DNA of 64,000 nucleotides from an uncultured Verrucomicrobia subdivision 3 bacterium (GCA_903850425.1 CAINLR010000131.1:1-64000); one strand, 5' to 3'. Shown: positions 51,593-60,571, counted from the stretch's first letter. Program-made: numbers and translations. The notes: generated by a model from the sequence alone, not told the origin.

Positions 51593-53134
51593 ATGAAATT
51601 CCTCTGGAAAATTTTGATCGGCGTCACTGCGTTGGTCGCGATGATTGCGCTCGTGGCCGTGGTTCATCATTTCCAGCTCAAGGCGGCGGTGAACCGTTAC
51701 CGGGCCGAGCTGAAAGCGCATGGCGCGCCGCTGGAGTTGGCTCAAGTGGTGCCGCGCCCGGTGCCGCCGGCGCAAAATGCCGCGCCGTTGTTTATGGAGG
51801 CGGCGGCGTTGCTCATGAACGACGACGATGTGTTGAGCACCAATCCGCCGCCGGCCATGCGCGGCGTGGCGCCGGGAAAGGCGATGGTTGGCTGGACGCA
51901 ACCGGAAGTTCGCAGCAGCTACGCGACGAATTCATGGTTGGAAGTCCAAGCCGCTTTGGAACATGACCGCAGCGCCCTGGCACTGCTGTTTCAAATCACC
52001 AATTCGGCGCGGTTCGATTTTGGCCTCCACTACGACCAGCGTTTTGACATGCTGCTCACGCATCTCAGCCTGGAGAAGAAAACCTCGCAGCGGCTGGCCG
52101 CTTTCGCCCTGCTGGATTTGCGTTCGGGCCATCCGGATGCGGCGGTTAGAAACCTGCGCACGCTCCTTGCGCTGGTGAATGGCACGCAGGAAGAGCGGAC
52201 CGCCATTTCCCAACTGGTGCGCATTGCCATTGCTCAAATCGGCGTCGGCGTGACGTGGGAACTGTTGCAATCGCCGAATCTGAACGATCAACAACTGGCC
52301 GATTTGCAGGCGGATTGGAGCCGGCTTGATTTTATTTTGGCGGCCGAAAATGTTCTGCCAGTGGAGCGCGAAGGGGACGAGACGACGGCGGCCAAATGGC
52401 GAAGTTCCAATGGCGAACTCAACCACTATTTTGAACTCCAAAAGAAAGCGCGCGCCAACTTGGATATGGCCGAGGAGGAAGATTCTTTTTGGCGCACGGC
52501 AACCATGAAAATGAAAATCATCGGCTGGCGCTATTGGTGGTCATACGAAGATGAACTACGGTATCTCAAGGGATGCGACGTCTTGCTCAACAGCCTGCGC
52601 CAGGCCCGCACCCATGGCGCTTTTCAAAAGGCACTGGCCACGCAGGACGAGCGCCTGGAGGAATTGGGAATCACCAAATTGAGAAATTCCGTGGATGCGA
52701 TTTTCTCCAGCACCGTAGATTTTCACGCTCTGCAATCGGAGTCCGTGGTGACCCTGGCGGGAGTCGTCCGCAAAGTCATGCGCGTGGAAGCAGCCAAGCA
52801 AACGGCCGTGGCGGCGCTCGCGCTGAAGCGGTATCAACTCAAGCACGGAAATTATCCGGCCGATTTGAATGAGCTGGTGCCCGAATTCGTTTCCCAAGTT
52901 CCGCCCGACCCGGTGGACGGCCAGCCGCTGCGTTATCACCGGAACACCGATGGCAGGTTCCGGCTGTATTCCGTGGGCGAAAATGGCCAGGACGACGGCG
53001 GTGATCCGGCGCTGGAAAAAAGCGCCACCAGCTCCAGTTTTATTTGGCAAAATCCTCAAACCCGCGACTGGGTCTGGCCGCAGCCGGCGACGGACGCAGA
53101 AGTTCAGTCATTTTTCGATCACCCGCCAAAATGA
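51593..53134 (+). CDS. Membrane-anchored hypothetical protein, paralogue A
   Basis: 513 residues. One N-terminal helix (FLWKILIGVTALVAMIALVAVV) anchors a large extracytoplasmic domain. It contains VAPGKAMVGWTQPEVRS, a helical middle, and a C-terminal part like pseudopilin tails: ALALKRYQLKHGNYPADLNELVPEF, then PPDPVDGQPLRYHR and SVGENGQDDGG, ending RDWVWPQPATDAEVQSFF. It is the first of three tandem paralogues. The function is not recognised; the tail is widespread in verrucomicrobial and planctomycete proteins. Confidence 0.75.
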   Translation: MKFLWKILIGVTALVAMIALVAVVHHFQLKAAVNRYRAELKAHGAPLELAQVVPRPVPPAQNAAPLFMEAAALLMNDDDVLSTNPPPAMRGVAPGKAMVGWTQPEVRSSYATNSWLEVQAALEHDRSALALLFQITNSARFDFGLHYDQRFDMLLTHLSLEKKTSQRLAAFALLDLRSGHPDAAVRNLRTLLALVNGTQEERTAISQLVRIAIAQIGVGVTWELLQSPNLNDQQLADLQADWSRLDFILAAENVLPVEREGDETTAAKWRSSNGELNHYFELQKKARANLDMAEEEDSFWRTATMKMKIIGWRYWWSYEDELRYLKGCDVLLNSLRQARTHGAFQKALATQDERLEELGITKLRNSVDAIFSSTVDFHALQSESVVTLAGVVRKVMRVEAAKQTAVAALALKRYQLKHGNYPADLNELVPEFVSQVPPDPVDGQPLRYHRNTDGRFRLYSVGENGQDDGGDPALEKSATSSSFIWQNPQTRDWVWPQPATDAEVQSFFDHPPK

Positions 53135-53180
53135 TTACCTCCGCCGCCATCCGCGATTATCCCGACTGCCGGCATCCATT

Positions 53181-54722
53181 ATGAAAACCCGCTGGAAAAT
53201 TTTGCTGATCATCTTCGCGTTTCTGACGTTGCTCGCCGGCAGCTCGCTGTTGACGATGCATGTGCAGCCCGCGAACAAGCTTGAGGCTTACAAGAAATTC
53301 CTGCGCGACCAAGGCGAGAAGCTCACCATCAGCGAAGTGCTGCCGCCGCCCGTGCCGGCCGAAAGCAACAGCGTCAGTGCGGTGGAAGCAGCGTTTAGTC
53401 TGCTCGGTGCCAGCTCGCAACAAGTTCCGGACGCCATGAAGATGGTCGCGCCCGGCAAGGCGCTCATTGGCTGGCGGCAGCCGGTGGCGCGCGGTGCGGA
53501 CTTCACGAATTCCTGGGACGATTTCAGGGGCGAACTCGCGCTCAGCCAGCCGGGCATCGAATTATTGCACCAGGTTTTGGAACGGCCAAAGCTGGATTTT
53601 CAATTGGATTACAAAAAGGGTGCCGAGTTGCTGCTACCCCATCTTGCGCCGATGAAGCGGGCGGCGCAAAAACTGGAGGCCGCCGCCGTCGGCGAGTTGC
53701 ACGGTGGCAACCCCGGGGAGGCGGCGACAAACATTCTGGCGCTGGTCGGTCTGGTGCAACGAAACGCGTCCGAGGGGTTGTTGATTTCGCATCTGGTGCG
53801 GATCGCCATCGCGGCCATCGCGGTGGCGCCGACCTGGGAATTGTTGCAGGCCACCAATGTCACGGACGCGCAGCTTGCCGCCGTGCAGCACGGCTGGGAG
53901 CAAATGAACTTTTTACGCGATGCGCAAAATGCCTTTGGGATGGAGCGCGCCTGGATGTTGGAAGCCATTCAAAAAGCCCGGTCGTCCCACGCGGAATTTG
54001 CGAAGATTGTTCCGCTGAGCGTTGGTAGTTCCAGCGGTTCCTCCAGTGTCTGGACGTGGCCTCCCGACTTGGAGGCCATGACCGAACAGTCGCGCGAGAC
54101 GGCAGGGGAAATGATGTGGCGCTCCTCCTGGAGTTATGCGGACGAACTCCGCTCGCTCCAGATCAATCAAACCATCTTGGAAACGTTGCGAATGATGCAG
54201 ACCAACCAGAGCCAGTTTTACAAGGCGGATTATGATGCGATGATTACACGCCTGTCGACGATAGGCCGCACCAATATCGGCGGCGCCCTCTTCCGGGCGC
54301 TGAAAATTCCCGACTTCGGCGAAATTTTTGGCGATTATGGTTTGGCTAGCGCTGTTTCCAAAGCGGTGCGGATGGAAACAGCGCGCCGCGTCGTGGCGAC
54401 GGCGGTCGCGCTGAAGCGGTTTCAACTCGCACACGGAAAACTCCCGGAAACTTTGAGCGCGCTGGTGCCGGATTTTCTCCAGGCCGTCCCCATTGATCCC
54501 AATGATGGCAAGCCGTTGCGGTATCATCCCAACGCGGACGGCAGCTATCTACTCTATTCCGTCGGCGAGGATGGCGTGGATGATGGCGGCGACGCCAATA
54601 TCCCCGCTGGCAGCGCGAGCAGTTCGCTTTACTGGCAGAACAACCACGCCCGCGACTGGGTCTGGCCGCAGCCGGCGACGGAAGCCGAGATCAAATTCTT
54701 CTACGAGCATCCGCCAAAATGA
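53181..54722 (+). CDS. Membrane-anchored hypothetical protein, paralogue B
   Basis: 513 residues from MKTRWKILLI. Its helix is ILLIIFAFLTLLAGSSLLTM. Shared features with its neighbours: KLTISEVLPPPVPAESN, MVAPGKALIGWRQP, VAPTWELLQATNVTDAQLAAVQ, and the tail ALKRFQLAHGKLPETLSALV, IDPNDGKPLRYHP, YSVGEDGVDDGGD, RDWVWPQPATEAEIKFFYEH. It lies 46 bp after paralogue A and is closer to C than to A. No catalytic motif is evident. An open frame extends upstream into A in another reading, but the start at 53181 aligns with paralogue C. Confidence 0.75.
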   Translation: MKTRWKILLIIFAFLTLLAGSSLLTMHVQPANKLEAYKKFLRDQGEKLTISEVLPPPVPAESNSVSAVEAAFSLLGASSQQVPDAMKMVAPGKALIGWRQPVARGADFTNSWDDFRGELALSQPGIELLHQVLERPKLDFQLDYKKGAELLLPHLAPMKRAAQKLEAAAVGELHGGNPGEAATNILALVGLVQRNASEGLLISHLVRIAIAAIAVAPTWELLQATNVTDAQLAAVQHGWEQMNFLRDAQNAFGMERAWMLEAIQKARSSHAEFAKIVPLSVGSSSGSSSVWTWPPDLEAMTEQSRETAGEMMWRSSWSYADELRSLQINQTILETLRMMQTNQSQFYKADYDAMITRLSTIGRTNIGGALFRALKIPDFGEIFGDYGLASAVSKAVRMETARRVVATAVALKRFQLAHGKLPETLSALVPDFLQAVPIDPNDGKPLRYHPNADGSYLLYSVGEDGVDDGGDANIPAGSASSSLYWQNNHARDWVWPQPATEAEIKFFYEHPPK

Positions 54723-54768
54723 CGACTTCAACCGTCAGCCGCCAGCCTCACCACCGCTGGCGGCAATC

Positions 54769-56382
54769 ATGAAAACGCGCTGGAAAATTTTACTGCTCGT
54801 CGCCGCATTGCTGCTGTTGCTCGCCGGCAGTTTGCTGTTGACGCTGAGCATGCAGCCGGCGAACCAGCTTGAGGCCTACAAAAAACTTCTGCGCGACCGA
54901 GGCGAGAAGCTGACGCTGAGCGAAGTGCTGCCGCCGCCGGTGCCGGATGAAAGCAACTGCGTGGAGGCGGTGCAGGCGGCCTTCGCGTTGCTCGGCTCAG
55001 GGCCGGGACACGTCCCTTATGCCATGCTCGGCGTGGCACCGGGCCGCGCGATGGTCGGTTGGCAGCAGCCGGTGGCGCACAATTATGTATTGACCAGCCG
55101 TTTCGTTGATTGGACCAACTCTTGGGATGAAGTGGCCGTGGAATTCGCCCAAGACGATCCGGCACTGGAACAGTTGCGGACGGTTTTCGAAAAGCCACAA
55201 CTAGACTTTCACCTGGATTACAAAAGGGAAGATTACCCGTTGCGGAAATTGCAGGGAGCGTTGATTATAAGCGGACGGAAGCTGTCCGCCGTGACCATGA
55301 ATAGCCTGCACGCACAAAACGCGGCGGACGCGGCGACGAACATCCTGACATTGCTGAAGTTGGTGCGGGCGGACGAAACCGACTTTTTGCTCGCCGCCCA
55401 TCTACAGAGAATCACGATGCTGGACATCGCGGTCGCGCCGACGTGGGAACTATTGCAAACCACCAATGTCACTGACGCGCAACTGGCCGCGCTGCAACAG
55501 GGCTGGGAGCAGATGGACCTGTTCCACGATGCCGAGAATGCCTTTGCCTTTGAGCGCGCGAGATTGTCCTTCCGGGTCCAAACAACGCGCGAGGCGCCCT
55601 CTGGCACAACCTTCAGTTCTCGTTCCAGCGGCAGTCCTGCGATGGCGTCGGGCATTGTGGCGTGGACCGCCGGACTGCGCAACGGCGCCGGCGAAATGAT
55701 GTGGCGTTCGTCGTGGAGCTTTCCGATAGAACTGACGGCGCTGCAGCGTGGGCAGATCGTTTTGGAAACCTTGCGGGCCATGCAGACCAATCAACTTGGC
55801 GGTTGCAAATCCAATTTTGACGGAATGAAAAAACGGCTGGCCCAAGTGCGGGATGATTTCAGAGGGGCGGCATTTTTTGGGGCGCTGAAGATTCCCGACC
55901 TGCGCCGAAATTATTATGATAATTTTTACGAGTCCCCGGTCGCACAAACCATCCGCATGGAAGCCGCGCGGCGCGTGGTCATCACAGCCATCGCGCTGAA
56001 ACGCTTTGAGCTGAAGCGCGGGAATGCGCGGGAAAATCTCGCCAGAATGGTGCCGGATTTATTATCCACCGTGCCGACGGAGGCGCAGGCTGGCGAGGCA
56101 TTGCCAAAAAACCTCTCCGAATTGGTGCCGGAATTTTTGTCCGCCGTGCCCGTGGATGCGTATGACGGCAAACCGCTGCGTTATCATCCGAATGGCGACG
56201 GAACGTATTTGCTGTATTGCATCGGCGCGGACGGCGTGGATGACGGCGGCGATGCCAGGATCCCCGGCACCAGTTCACCCGCCTATTATTACTGGCTGGA
56301 TATGCATGTCCGCGACTGGGTCTGGCCGCAGCCGGCGACGGAAGCCGAGATCAAACTCTTCTACGAGCATCCGCCAAAGTAA
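54769..56382 (+). CDS. Membrane-anchored hypothetical protein, paralogue C
   Basis: 537 residues from MKTRWKILLL, about 24 longer than its neighbours. The extra length comes partly from a doubled segment in the tail: NLARMVPDLLSTVPTEAQ followed by NLSELVPEFLSAVPVDAY, so the LVP-type helix occurs twice. Otherwise it follows paralogue B (LTLSEVLPPPVPDESN, GVAPGRAMVGWQQP, TWELLQTTNVTDAQLAALQ, RDWVWPQPATEAEIKLFYEH). Gene order, spacing (46 bp) and identity suggest recent tandem duplication. Function unknown. Confidence 0.75.
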   Translation: MKTRWKILLLVAALLLLLAGSLLLTLSMQPANQLEAYKKLLRDRGEKLTLSEVLPPPVPDESNCVEAVQAAFALLGSGPGHVPYAMLGVAPGRAMVGWQQPVAHNYVLTSRFVDWTNSWDEVAVEFAQDDPALEQLRTVFEKPQLDFHLDYKREDYPLRKLQGALIISGRKLSAVTMNSLHAQNAADAATNILTLLKLVRADETDFLLAAHLQRITMLDIAVAPTWELLQTTNVTDAQLAALQQGWEQMDLFHDAENAFAFERARLSFRVQTTREAPSGTTFSSRSSGSPAMASGIVAWTAGLRNGAGEMMWRSSWSFPIELTALQRGQIVLETLRAMQTNQLGGCKSNFDGMKKRLAQVRDDFRGAAFFGALKIPDLRRNYYDNFYESPVAQTIRMEAARRVVITAIALKRFELKRGNARENLARMVPDLLSTVPTEAQAGEALPKNLSELVPEFLSAVPVDAYDGKPLRYHPNGDGTYLLYCIGADGVDDGGDARIPGTSSPAYYYWLDMHVRDWVWPQPATEAEIKLFYEHPPK

Positions 56383-56465
56383 TGACGGCGGCGCAGCTTT
56401 TTCCGCCAGGCGACGCCGGCGCTCGCAAGAAACTTCACGGCGATTGGTCATTCGATAAGGCACGG

Positions 56466-56481
56466 TAGGGTTACACCCCAT
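56466..56481 (+). promoter_or_regulatory. TAGGGTTACACCCCAT motif before the coiled-coil lipoprotein gene
   Basis: TAGGGTTACACCCCAT ends 34 bases before the ATG at 56516. Related sequences lie at a similar distance before 60893 and 63698, and a perfect palindromic version precedes 57910. It may be an operator or the upstream half of an alternative promoter. Confidence 0.5.
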
Positions 56482-56515
56482 TTCATCCGCGAGGTAGTTT
56501 CGCCAGGCTGCGGTC

Positions 56516-56962
56516 ATGAAACAAAAGACCCTGTTCATCACGTTCCTTGCCGCCGCCGTTATTGCGATTGGCTGCGACAAGGAAAAAACGACCACCCAGC
56601 AGATTGAGGCGGTCAAAACCGAAACCAAGCAGGCGGCGCAGGACATGAAGGACTACACCTTCGCGCAGAAGGAGGAATTCGTGAAATTCATGTCGGGTCA
56701 GTTGACCACGCTGAACGCGGATTTAGACAAGCTCTCCGCCAAAATTGAAAGCTCCAGCGACGCCCTCAAGGCCGAGGCCAAACCGAAATTCCAGGCGCTG
56801 CGCGAGCAGGCCACCAAGTTGAATCAACAACTGGCCGAGGCCCAGAACGCCACGGAATCCACTTGGGACAGCGTCAAGGCCGGCACCAAATCCGCCTACG
56901 AGGCGACGGCGAAAGGCTTCAATGATGCCCGCCAATGGGTGAGCGACAAGATCGCGCCTTGA
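56516..56962 (+). CDS. Small coiled-coil lipoprotein
   Basis: 148 residues. The signal peptide ends in the lipobox AIGC (Cys about 20), so the protein is lipid-anchored. The mature part is almost wholly helical with heptad character: QQIEAVKTETKQAAQDMKDY, LNADLDKLSAKIESSSDALK, KLNQQLAEAQNATESTWDSV. Such apolipoprotein-like helices are found in stress-induced envelope proteins. It is preceded by the GGGTTACACCCC motif and followed by four tiny membrane or soluble genes, which suggests an envelope-stress module. Confidence 0.75.
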   Translation: MKQKTLFITFLAAAVIAIGCDKEKTTTQQIEAVKTETKQAAQDMKDYTFAQKEEFVKFMSGQLTTLNADLDKLSAKIESSSDALKAEAKPKFQALREQATKLNQQLAEAQNATESTWDSVKAGTKSAYEATAKGFNDARQWVSDKIAP

Positions 56963-57006
56963 GTTCAATCCGACTTACCATCAACCAATCGAAAGGAATA
57001 TTATTT

Positions 57007-57156
57007 ATGTTATACACAATTGCCATGGTGCTGCTGATCCTCTGGCTGCTGGGATTGGTGACGGGTGCCACGATGGGCGGCTTTGTTCACATCCTGCTCG
57101 TCATCGCCATTGTCATGGTGCTGCTCCGGGTCATCTCTGGAAGAAGAGTCATATGA
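57007..57156 (+). CDS. 49-residue membrane protein, lmo0937-like (DUF5670)
   Basis: The start at 57007 follows a good GAAAGGA box. The product is two hydrophobic helices (MLYTIAMVLLILWLLGLVTG and FVHILLVIAIVMVLLRVISG) with a short Gly turn, the exact layout of the lmo0937-like family of tiny membrane proteins common in stress-response clusters. No activity is known. Its stop overlaps the next start (ATGA, 57153-57156). Confidence 0.8.
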   Translation: MLYTIAMVLLILWLLGLVTGATMGGFVHILLVIAIVMVLLRVISGRRVI

Positions 57157-57368
57157 ATACTAAAACCATTGTTTCCGTCCTGCTGATCACGCTGGGCATC
57201 GTGGTGCTGGCCTATTCGGGCCTCAGCTTCACAACGCCGGGACAGACCATCAACTTTCTGGGAATGCACATTGCGACCACGGAAAGTCATTTTATCCCAC
57301 CCGCCGTCGGCGCGCTGATGCTCGTCGGTGGCATTGTGCTGATGCTCATCAAACCCAAGAGCGTCTGA
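57153..57368 (+). CDS. 71-residue membrane protein (DUF3185-like)
   Basis: Two membrane helices, TIVSVLLITLGIVVLAYSGL and IPPAVGALMLVGGIVLMLI, flank a loop with TTPGQTINFLGMHIATTE. The pattern resembles the DUF3185-type small membrane proteins. The start overlaps the previous gene by four bases, and the next gene starts on its last base, so translation is coupled in series. Confidence 0.75.
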   Translation: MNTKTIVSVLLITLGIVVLAYSGLSFTTPGQTINFLGMHIATTESHFIPPAVGALMLVGGIVLMLIKPKSV

Positions 57369-57586
57369 TGAGCGAAACCAATCCAATGGCCACCGCTGCC
57401 ATCCTCCCGGAAGGTCTGCGGCCTTTGAAATGGAACGAATTGGTGCGGCGCGGCGACTTCGTGGAAGACGGCCGCGCCGGGTTTGAACCGTGGGTTGGGC
57501 CGAGCGGGTTCCGCGCCGACGCATTTGTGAAACAGATTTTCCGGCGGCTGGCCCATCCGTCCGCGCCGAGTAAGAATGCCCTATGA
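57368..57586 (+). CDS. 72-residue hypothetical soluble protein
   Basis: Begins on the last base of the previous stop (TGATG). The product is soluble, with LRPLKWNELVRRGDFVEDGR and a WVGPSGFRADAFVKQIFRRL segment. I recognise no domain family. Its coupling to two membrane proteins and to the next tiny gene suggests a shared role, and the absence of a signal peptide places it in the cytoplasm. Confidence 0.65.
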   Translation: MSETNPMATAAILPEGLRPLKWNELVRRGDFVEDGRAGFEPWVGPSGFRADAFVKQIFRRLAHPSAPSKNAL

Positions 57587-57759
57587 AAATCTCGCATCAG
57601 GTCTGGCTAACACTGGTCCAGTGCTTCCGGCACCTTTCCCGGCTACCCCAGACTTTCGCCCAGGCGGCGGTGCAACGGCGGCAGCGAGCCGTGAATGACG
57701 AGTTGGAAACCGAGCGGCTCGACCGGATTTGCAACCCGTCGAAGTATCGTGGAAAATAA
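57583..57759 (+). CDS. 58-residue basic hypothetical protein
   Basis: ATG at 57583 overlaps the previous stop by four bases (ATGA). The frame runs 58 codons to TAA at 57757-57759. The peptide starts MKISHQVWLTLVQCFRHL and ends with a charged helix (RRQRAVNDELETERLDRI). No family recognised. The overlap is the main argument that it is real. Confidence 0.6.
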   Translation: MKISHQVWLTLVQCFRHLSRLPQTFAQAAVQRRQRAVNDELETERLDRICNPSKYRGK

Positions 57760-57798
57760 ACCCAGTTCATCCACGAGCTTTGCGGGAGCCCTCACGCA

Positions 57799-57816
57799 AT
57801 GGGGTGTTCACCCCAT
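57799..57816. promoter_or_regulatory. Perfect palindrome ATGGGGTG-TT-CACCCCAT
   Basis: Exact 8-bp arms with a 2-bp spacer, 93 bases before the start of the kinase-like gene at 57910. It is a symmetrical version of the GGGTTACACCCC motif found before three other genes, as expected of a dimeric regulator's site. Confidence 0.55.
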
Positions 57817-57909
57817 ATACAAAACGCGTCGCTGGCCTGAAGCTGAATCAGCCGTCCACCCGCGCGCGATAAAGCTTTCGCCACGATCAAACTGCACCAT
57901 GATGCCGCC

Positions 57910-58608
57910 ATGAAGCAAAAACCAACCACGTGGTCACAACGCTATGGCACGGCGTTGCGCGCGCACTTGCAGCAGCGGCGCGGCGCGAGTTTGCGGACGG
58001 CCTTGGAATTGGGACGCCGGGCGGTGACCCAAGGGTTGGAAACGCTGGAGCTGGCGCGGATTCATGAGCGGGCGCTGGCCACGATTGATTTATCCAAAAA
58101 CAAGGCGGGGCTCTGCGAGCGGGCGGAGATTTTTTTTAACGAAGTAAATATGCCGATCGAAGAAACCCATCGGGCAGGACACACGACGGAGATCCATTTG
58201 AACCGGTTGAAAGAGACGCTGGGTCAACGCACGGTGGAACTGGCCGCCACCAACCGCCAGTTGCGGCGCGGCGTGGACCGGCGCAAGGTCATGGAAGAAA
58301 CGGCCGCGAAGAACGGGCGGCATTATCGGAAATGCCTGGAAGAATCCCTGGAACTCCAAAAACGGCTGCGCCAGCTCACGCACCGGGTTTTGACGGCGCA
58401 AGAAGATGAGCGCAAGTGCATCAGCCGCGAGCTGCATGATGAGATTGCGCAAACATTGCTCGGCATCAATGTGCGGCTGCTGTCCTTGAAGCAGGGGGCG
58501 CGCATTAACCACAAGGGGTTCAAGCGCGACATCGCCAGCACGCGAAGGCTGGTGGCCAAGTCGGCACAATCGGTCCGCCGGGTGGCGCGAGAATTTGGCA
58601 GCCTATGA
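57910..58608 (+). CDS. Histidine-kinase-like protein lacking the ATPase domain
   Basis: 232 residues. The N-terminal region (RYGTALRAHLQQRRGASLRTALELGRRA) matches the RsbU-N-type helical domain seen in the next gene. A coiled coil (about 100-145) leads to a HisKA_3 dimerisation helix with the phospho-acceptor His176 in EDERKCISRELHDEIAQT. The protein stops after this domain: no HATPase N, G1 or G2 boxes. It cannot phosphorylate itself alone. Its stop overlaps the full kinase gene by four bases, so it may heterodimerise with that kinase, or be a decaying duplicate. Confidence 0.78.
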   Translation: MKQKPTTWSQRYGTALRAHLQQRRGASLRTALELGRRAVTQGLETLELARIHERALATIDLSKNKAGLCERAEIFFNEVNMPIEETHRAGHTTEIHLNRLKETLGQRTVELAATNRQLRRGVDRRKVMEETAAKNGRHYRKCLEESLELQKRLRQLTHRVLTAQEDERKCISRELHDEIAQTLLGINVRLLSLKQGARINHKGFKRDIASTRRLVAKSAQSVRRVAREFGSL

Positions 58609-59780
58609 AACGAGAACTTTTTGATTTATCACACCGCTATCAGGACACCTTGCGCGCCCACCTGAAGCAGGGGCGGCGTGCGAGCCTGGAATCGGCACGC
58701 GGCCTGGGCGGCAAAGCGCTGGCCGCCGGTCTGCAAACGCTGGACCTGGCCAAGCTCCACGAGAGAACTTTAATCACCGAACTGCTGCCAGCCTGTCCGC
58801 CAATTCAGCGCGCCGCACTCATCAAGCAGGCCGGCATCTTTTTCGCCGCCGCCGTGCTGCCGATTGAGAAGTCGCATCGCAACGAGCGTCAGGCCACGGC
58901 GCAATTGAAGAAATTCATCGAGGCGCTGAGCCAGCGGACCGTGGAGCTGGCGGCCGCGAATCTGGAGCTGGAACAGGAAATCGCCCAGCGCAAGGCGGTG
59001 GAGGCGGCGCTCAAAAAAAGCGAGCGCCACTATTCGGTTTTGCTGGCGCAGTCGGATCGGTTGCAGGAACAGTTGCGGCAGTTATCCCGCCAGATTTTGT
59101 CCGCGCAGGAGGACGAGCGGAAACGCATCAGCCGCGAGCTGCATGACGTCATCGCCCAGACGTTGACCGGCATCAACATCCGGCTCGCCACGCTCAAGAA
59201 AGAGGCTTCCGTGAACACCAAGGGGCTGGAGCAAAACATCGCCCGCACCCAAAAGCTGGTGGAAAAATCGGTGGACCTGGTGCATCGGTTCGCGCGCGAA
59301 CTGCGCCCGGCGGTGCTGGACGATCTGGGCTTGATCCCCGCGCTGCATTCGTTTGTGAAAACTTTTTCACAGCGCACGCGCATCCACGTTCAGTTGATTG
59401 CTTTTGCCGGGGTGGAAAGCCTGGACATCGCCAAACGCACGGTGCTTTTTCGCGTGGCGCAGGAGGCGCTCACCAATGTGGCCCGTCATGCCCAGGCCCG
59501 GCGCGTGGAGCTGAACATCAAAAAACTCGCCGCCGGCGTGGCCATGCAGATCAAGGACGACGGCAAATCGTTTCGGGTGGAACGCGTCCTGGGCGGCACG
59601 GGCAGCAAACGGCTCGGCTTGCTCGGCATGCGGGAACGTGTGGAAATGGTCGGCGGCACGCTTTATGTTGAGTCCGCGCCCGGGCAAGGCACCACCATCG
59701 CCGTGGAGGTGCCCTTCGCCAAGGAGCGTAAAGGCGCGTCGAAAAAATCCAGCCTGACCACCGCATTGAAATGCCCATGA
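58605..59780 (+). CDS. NarL-type sensor histidine kinase (HisKA_3)
   Basis: 391 residues: RsbU-N-like helical domain (RYQDTLRAHLKQGRRASLES), coiled coil (about 100-150), HisKA_3 with His180 in EDERKRISRELHDVIAQT, LRPAVLDDLGLIPAL, and a complete HATPase (N box VAQEALTNVARHA, then DDGKSF, GLLGMRERVEMVGG, GQGTTI). There is no membrane segment, so it senses a cytoplasmic signal. It should phosphorylate the NarL-type regulator encoded immediately downstream. Confidence 0.92.
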   Translation: MKRELFDLSHRYQDTLRAHLKQGRRASLESARGLGGKALAAGLQTLDLAKLHERTLITELLPACPPIQRAALIKQAGIFFAAAVLPIEKSHRNERQATAQLKKFIEALSQRTVELAAANLELEQEIAQRKAVEAALKKSERHYSVLLAQSDRLQEQLRQLSRQILSAQEDERKRISRELHDVIAQTLTGINIRLATLKKEASVNTKGLEQNIARTQKLVEKSVDLVHRFARELRPAVLDDLGLIPALHSFVKTFSQRTRIHVQLIAFAGVESLDIAKRTVLFRVAQEALTNVARHAQARRVELNIKKLAAGVAMQIKDDGKSFRVERVLGGTGSKRLGLLGMRERVEMVGGTLYVESAPGQGTTIAVEVPFAKERKGASKKSSLTTALKCP

Positions 59781-60454
59781 AACCCATCACTGTTCTACTT
59801 GCGGAGGATCACATGATCGTGCGCGAAGGCTTTCGCAAGATGCTCGAATTCGAGGATGACATCGAAGTGATCGGCGAAGCGGCCGACGGCCGCCAGGCGG
59901 TGGCACTGGCCATCAAACTGCGGCCGGCCGTGGTGTTGATGGATATCGCCATGCCCCAGCTCAACGGGCTGGAAGCCACGCGTCAATTGCTCAAGGCGGT
60001 TCCCACCATCAAGGTGCTGATGCTCTCCGCGCACAATGATGATGCGTATGTCACCAACGCCATCGAGTCCGGCGCGAAAGGTTTTCTGCTCAAACAAACG
60101 TCCGCCCACGACGTTTGCCGGGCGATTCGCGAAGTCCAAAAGGGAAATTCTTTCTTCAGTCCGTCAATTGCCCGGCGACGCGAACGGCTCAACGCCTCGG
60201 CGCTGGACCGCTCGGGCGCGGTCAAAAAGAAGGCGGCGGAACTGACCTCGCGCGAAATGGAGACGCTGCAATTGATCGCCGAAGGCAAGGCCAACAAGGA
60301 GATCGCCTCGGAACTCGGCATTGGCATCAAGACGGTCGAGAAGCATCGCGAACATCTCATGGCCAAGCTCGACATTCACGATACCGCCGGACTCACGCGC
60401 TATGCCATTGGCGCCGGCATCATCGAGAGCAGCGTGCAGTTGACGATTGTTTGA
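59777..60454 (+). CDS. NarL/FixJ-family response regulator
   Basis: 225 residues from MKPITVLLAE; ATGA overlaps the kinase stop, as in the other junctions of this cluster, so I prefer it over the ATG two codons earlier. The receiver has the acidic pair in LLAEDH, phospho-acceptor Asp56 in VLMDIAMP, Ser/Thr in MLSAHND and Lys in FLLKQT. The LuxR-type HTH is LTSREMETLQLIAEGKANKE to VEKHREHLMAKL. It binds DNA as a dimer once phosphorylated. The palindromic motif nearby could be its site; that is a guess. Confidence 0.93.
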   Translation: MKPITVLLAEDHMIVREGFRKMLEFEDDIEVIGEAADGRQAVALAIKLRPAVVLMDIAMPQLNGLEATRQLLKAVPTIKVLMLSAHNDDAYVTNAIESGAKGFLLKQTSAHDVCRAIREVQKGNSFFSPSIARRRERLNASALDRSGAVKKKAAELTSREMETLQLIAEGKANKEIASELGIGIKTVEKHREHLMAKLDIHDTAGLTRYAIGAGIIESSVQLTIV

Positions 60455-60571
60455 CGCCTGATTTCAGGAGCGGCTGCAAGGGCGTGGAGACGCGGTTGAG
60501 TGGGTCGGGTTATGCCCCAGGGCGAAGCACCTTGCGCCGGGAGTAAGCTTCTACTTGAAAATCTATCCACT

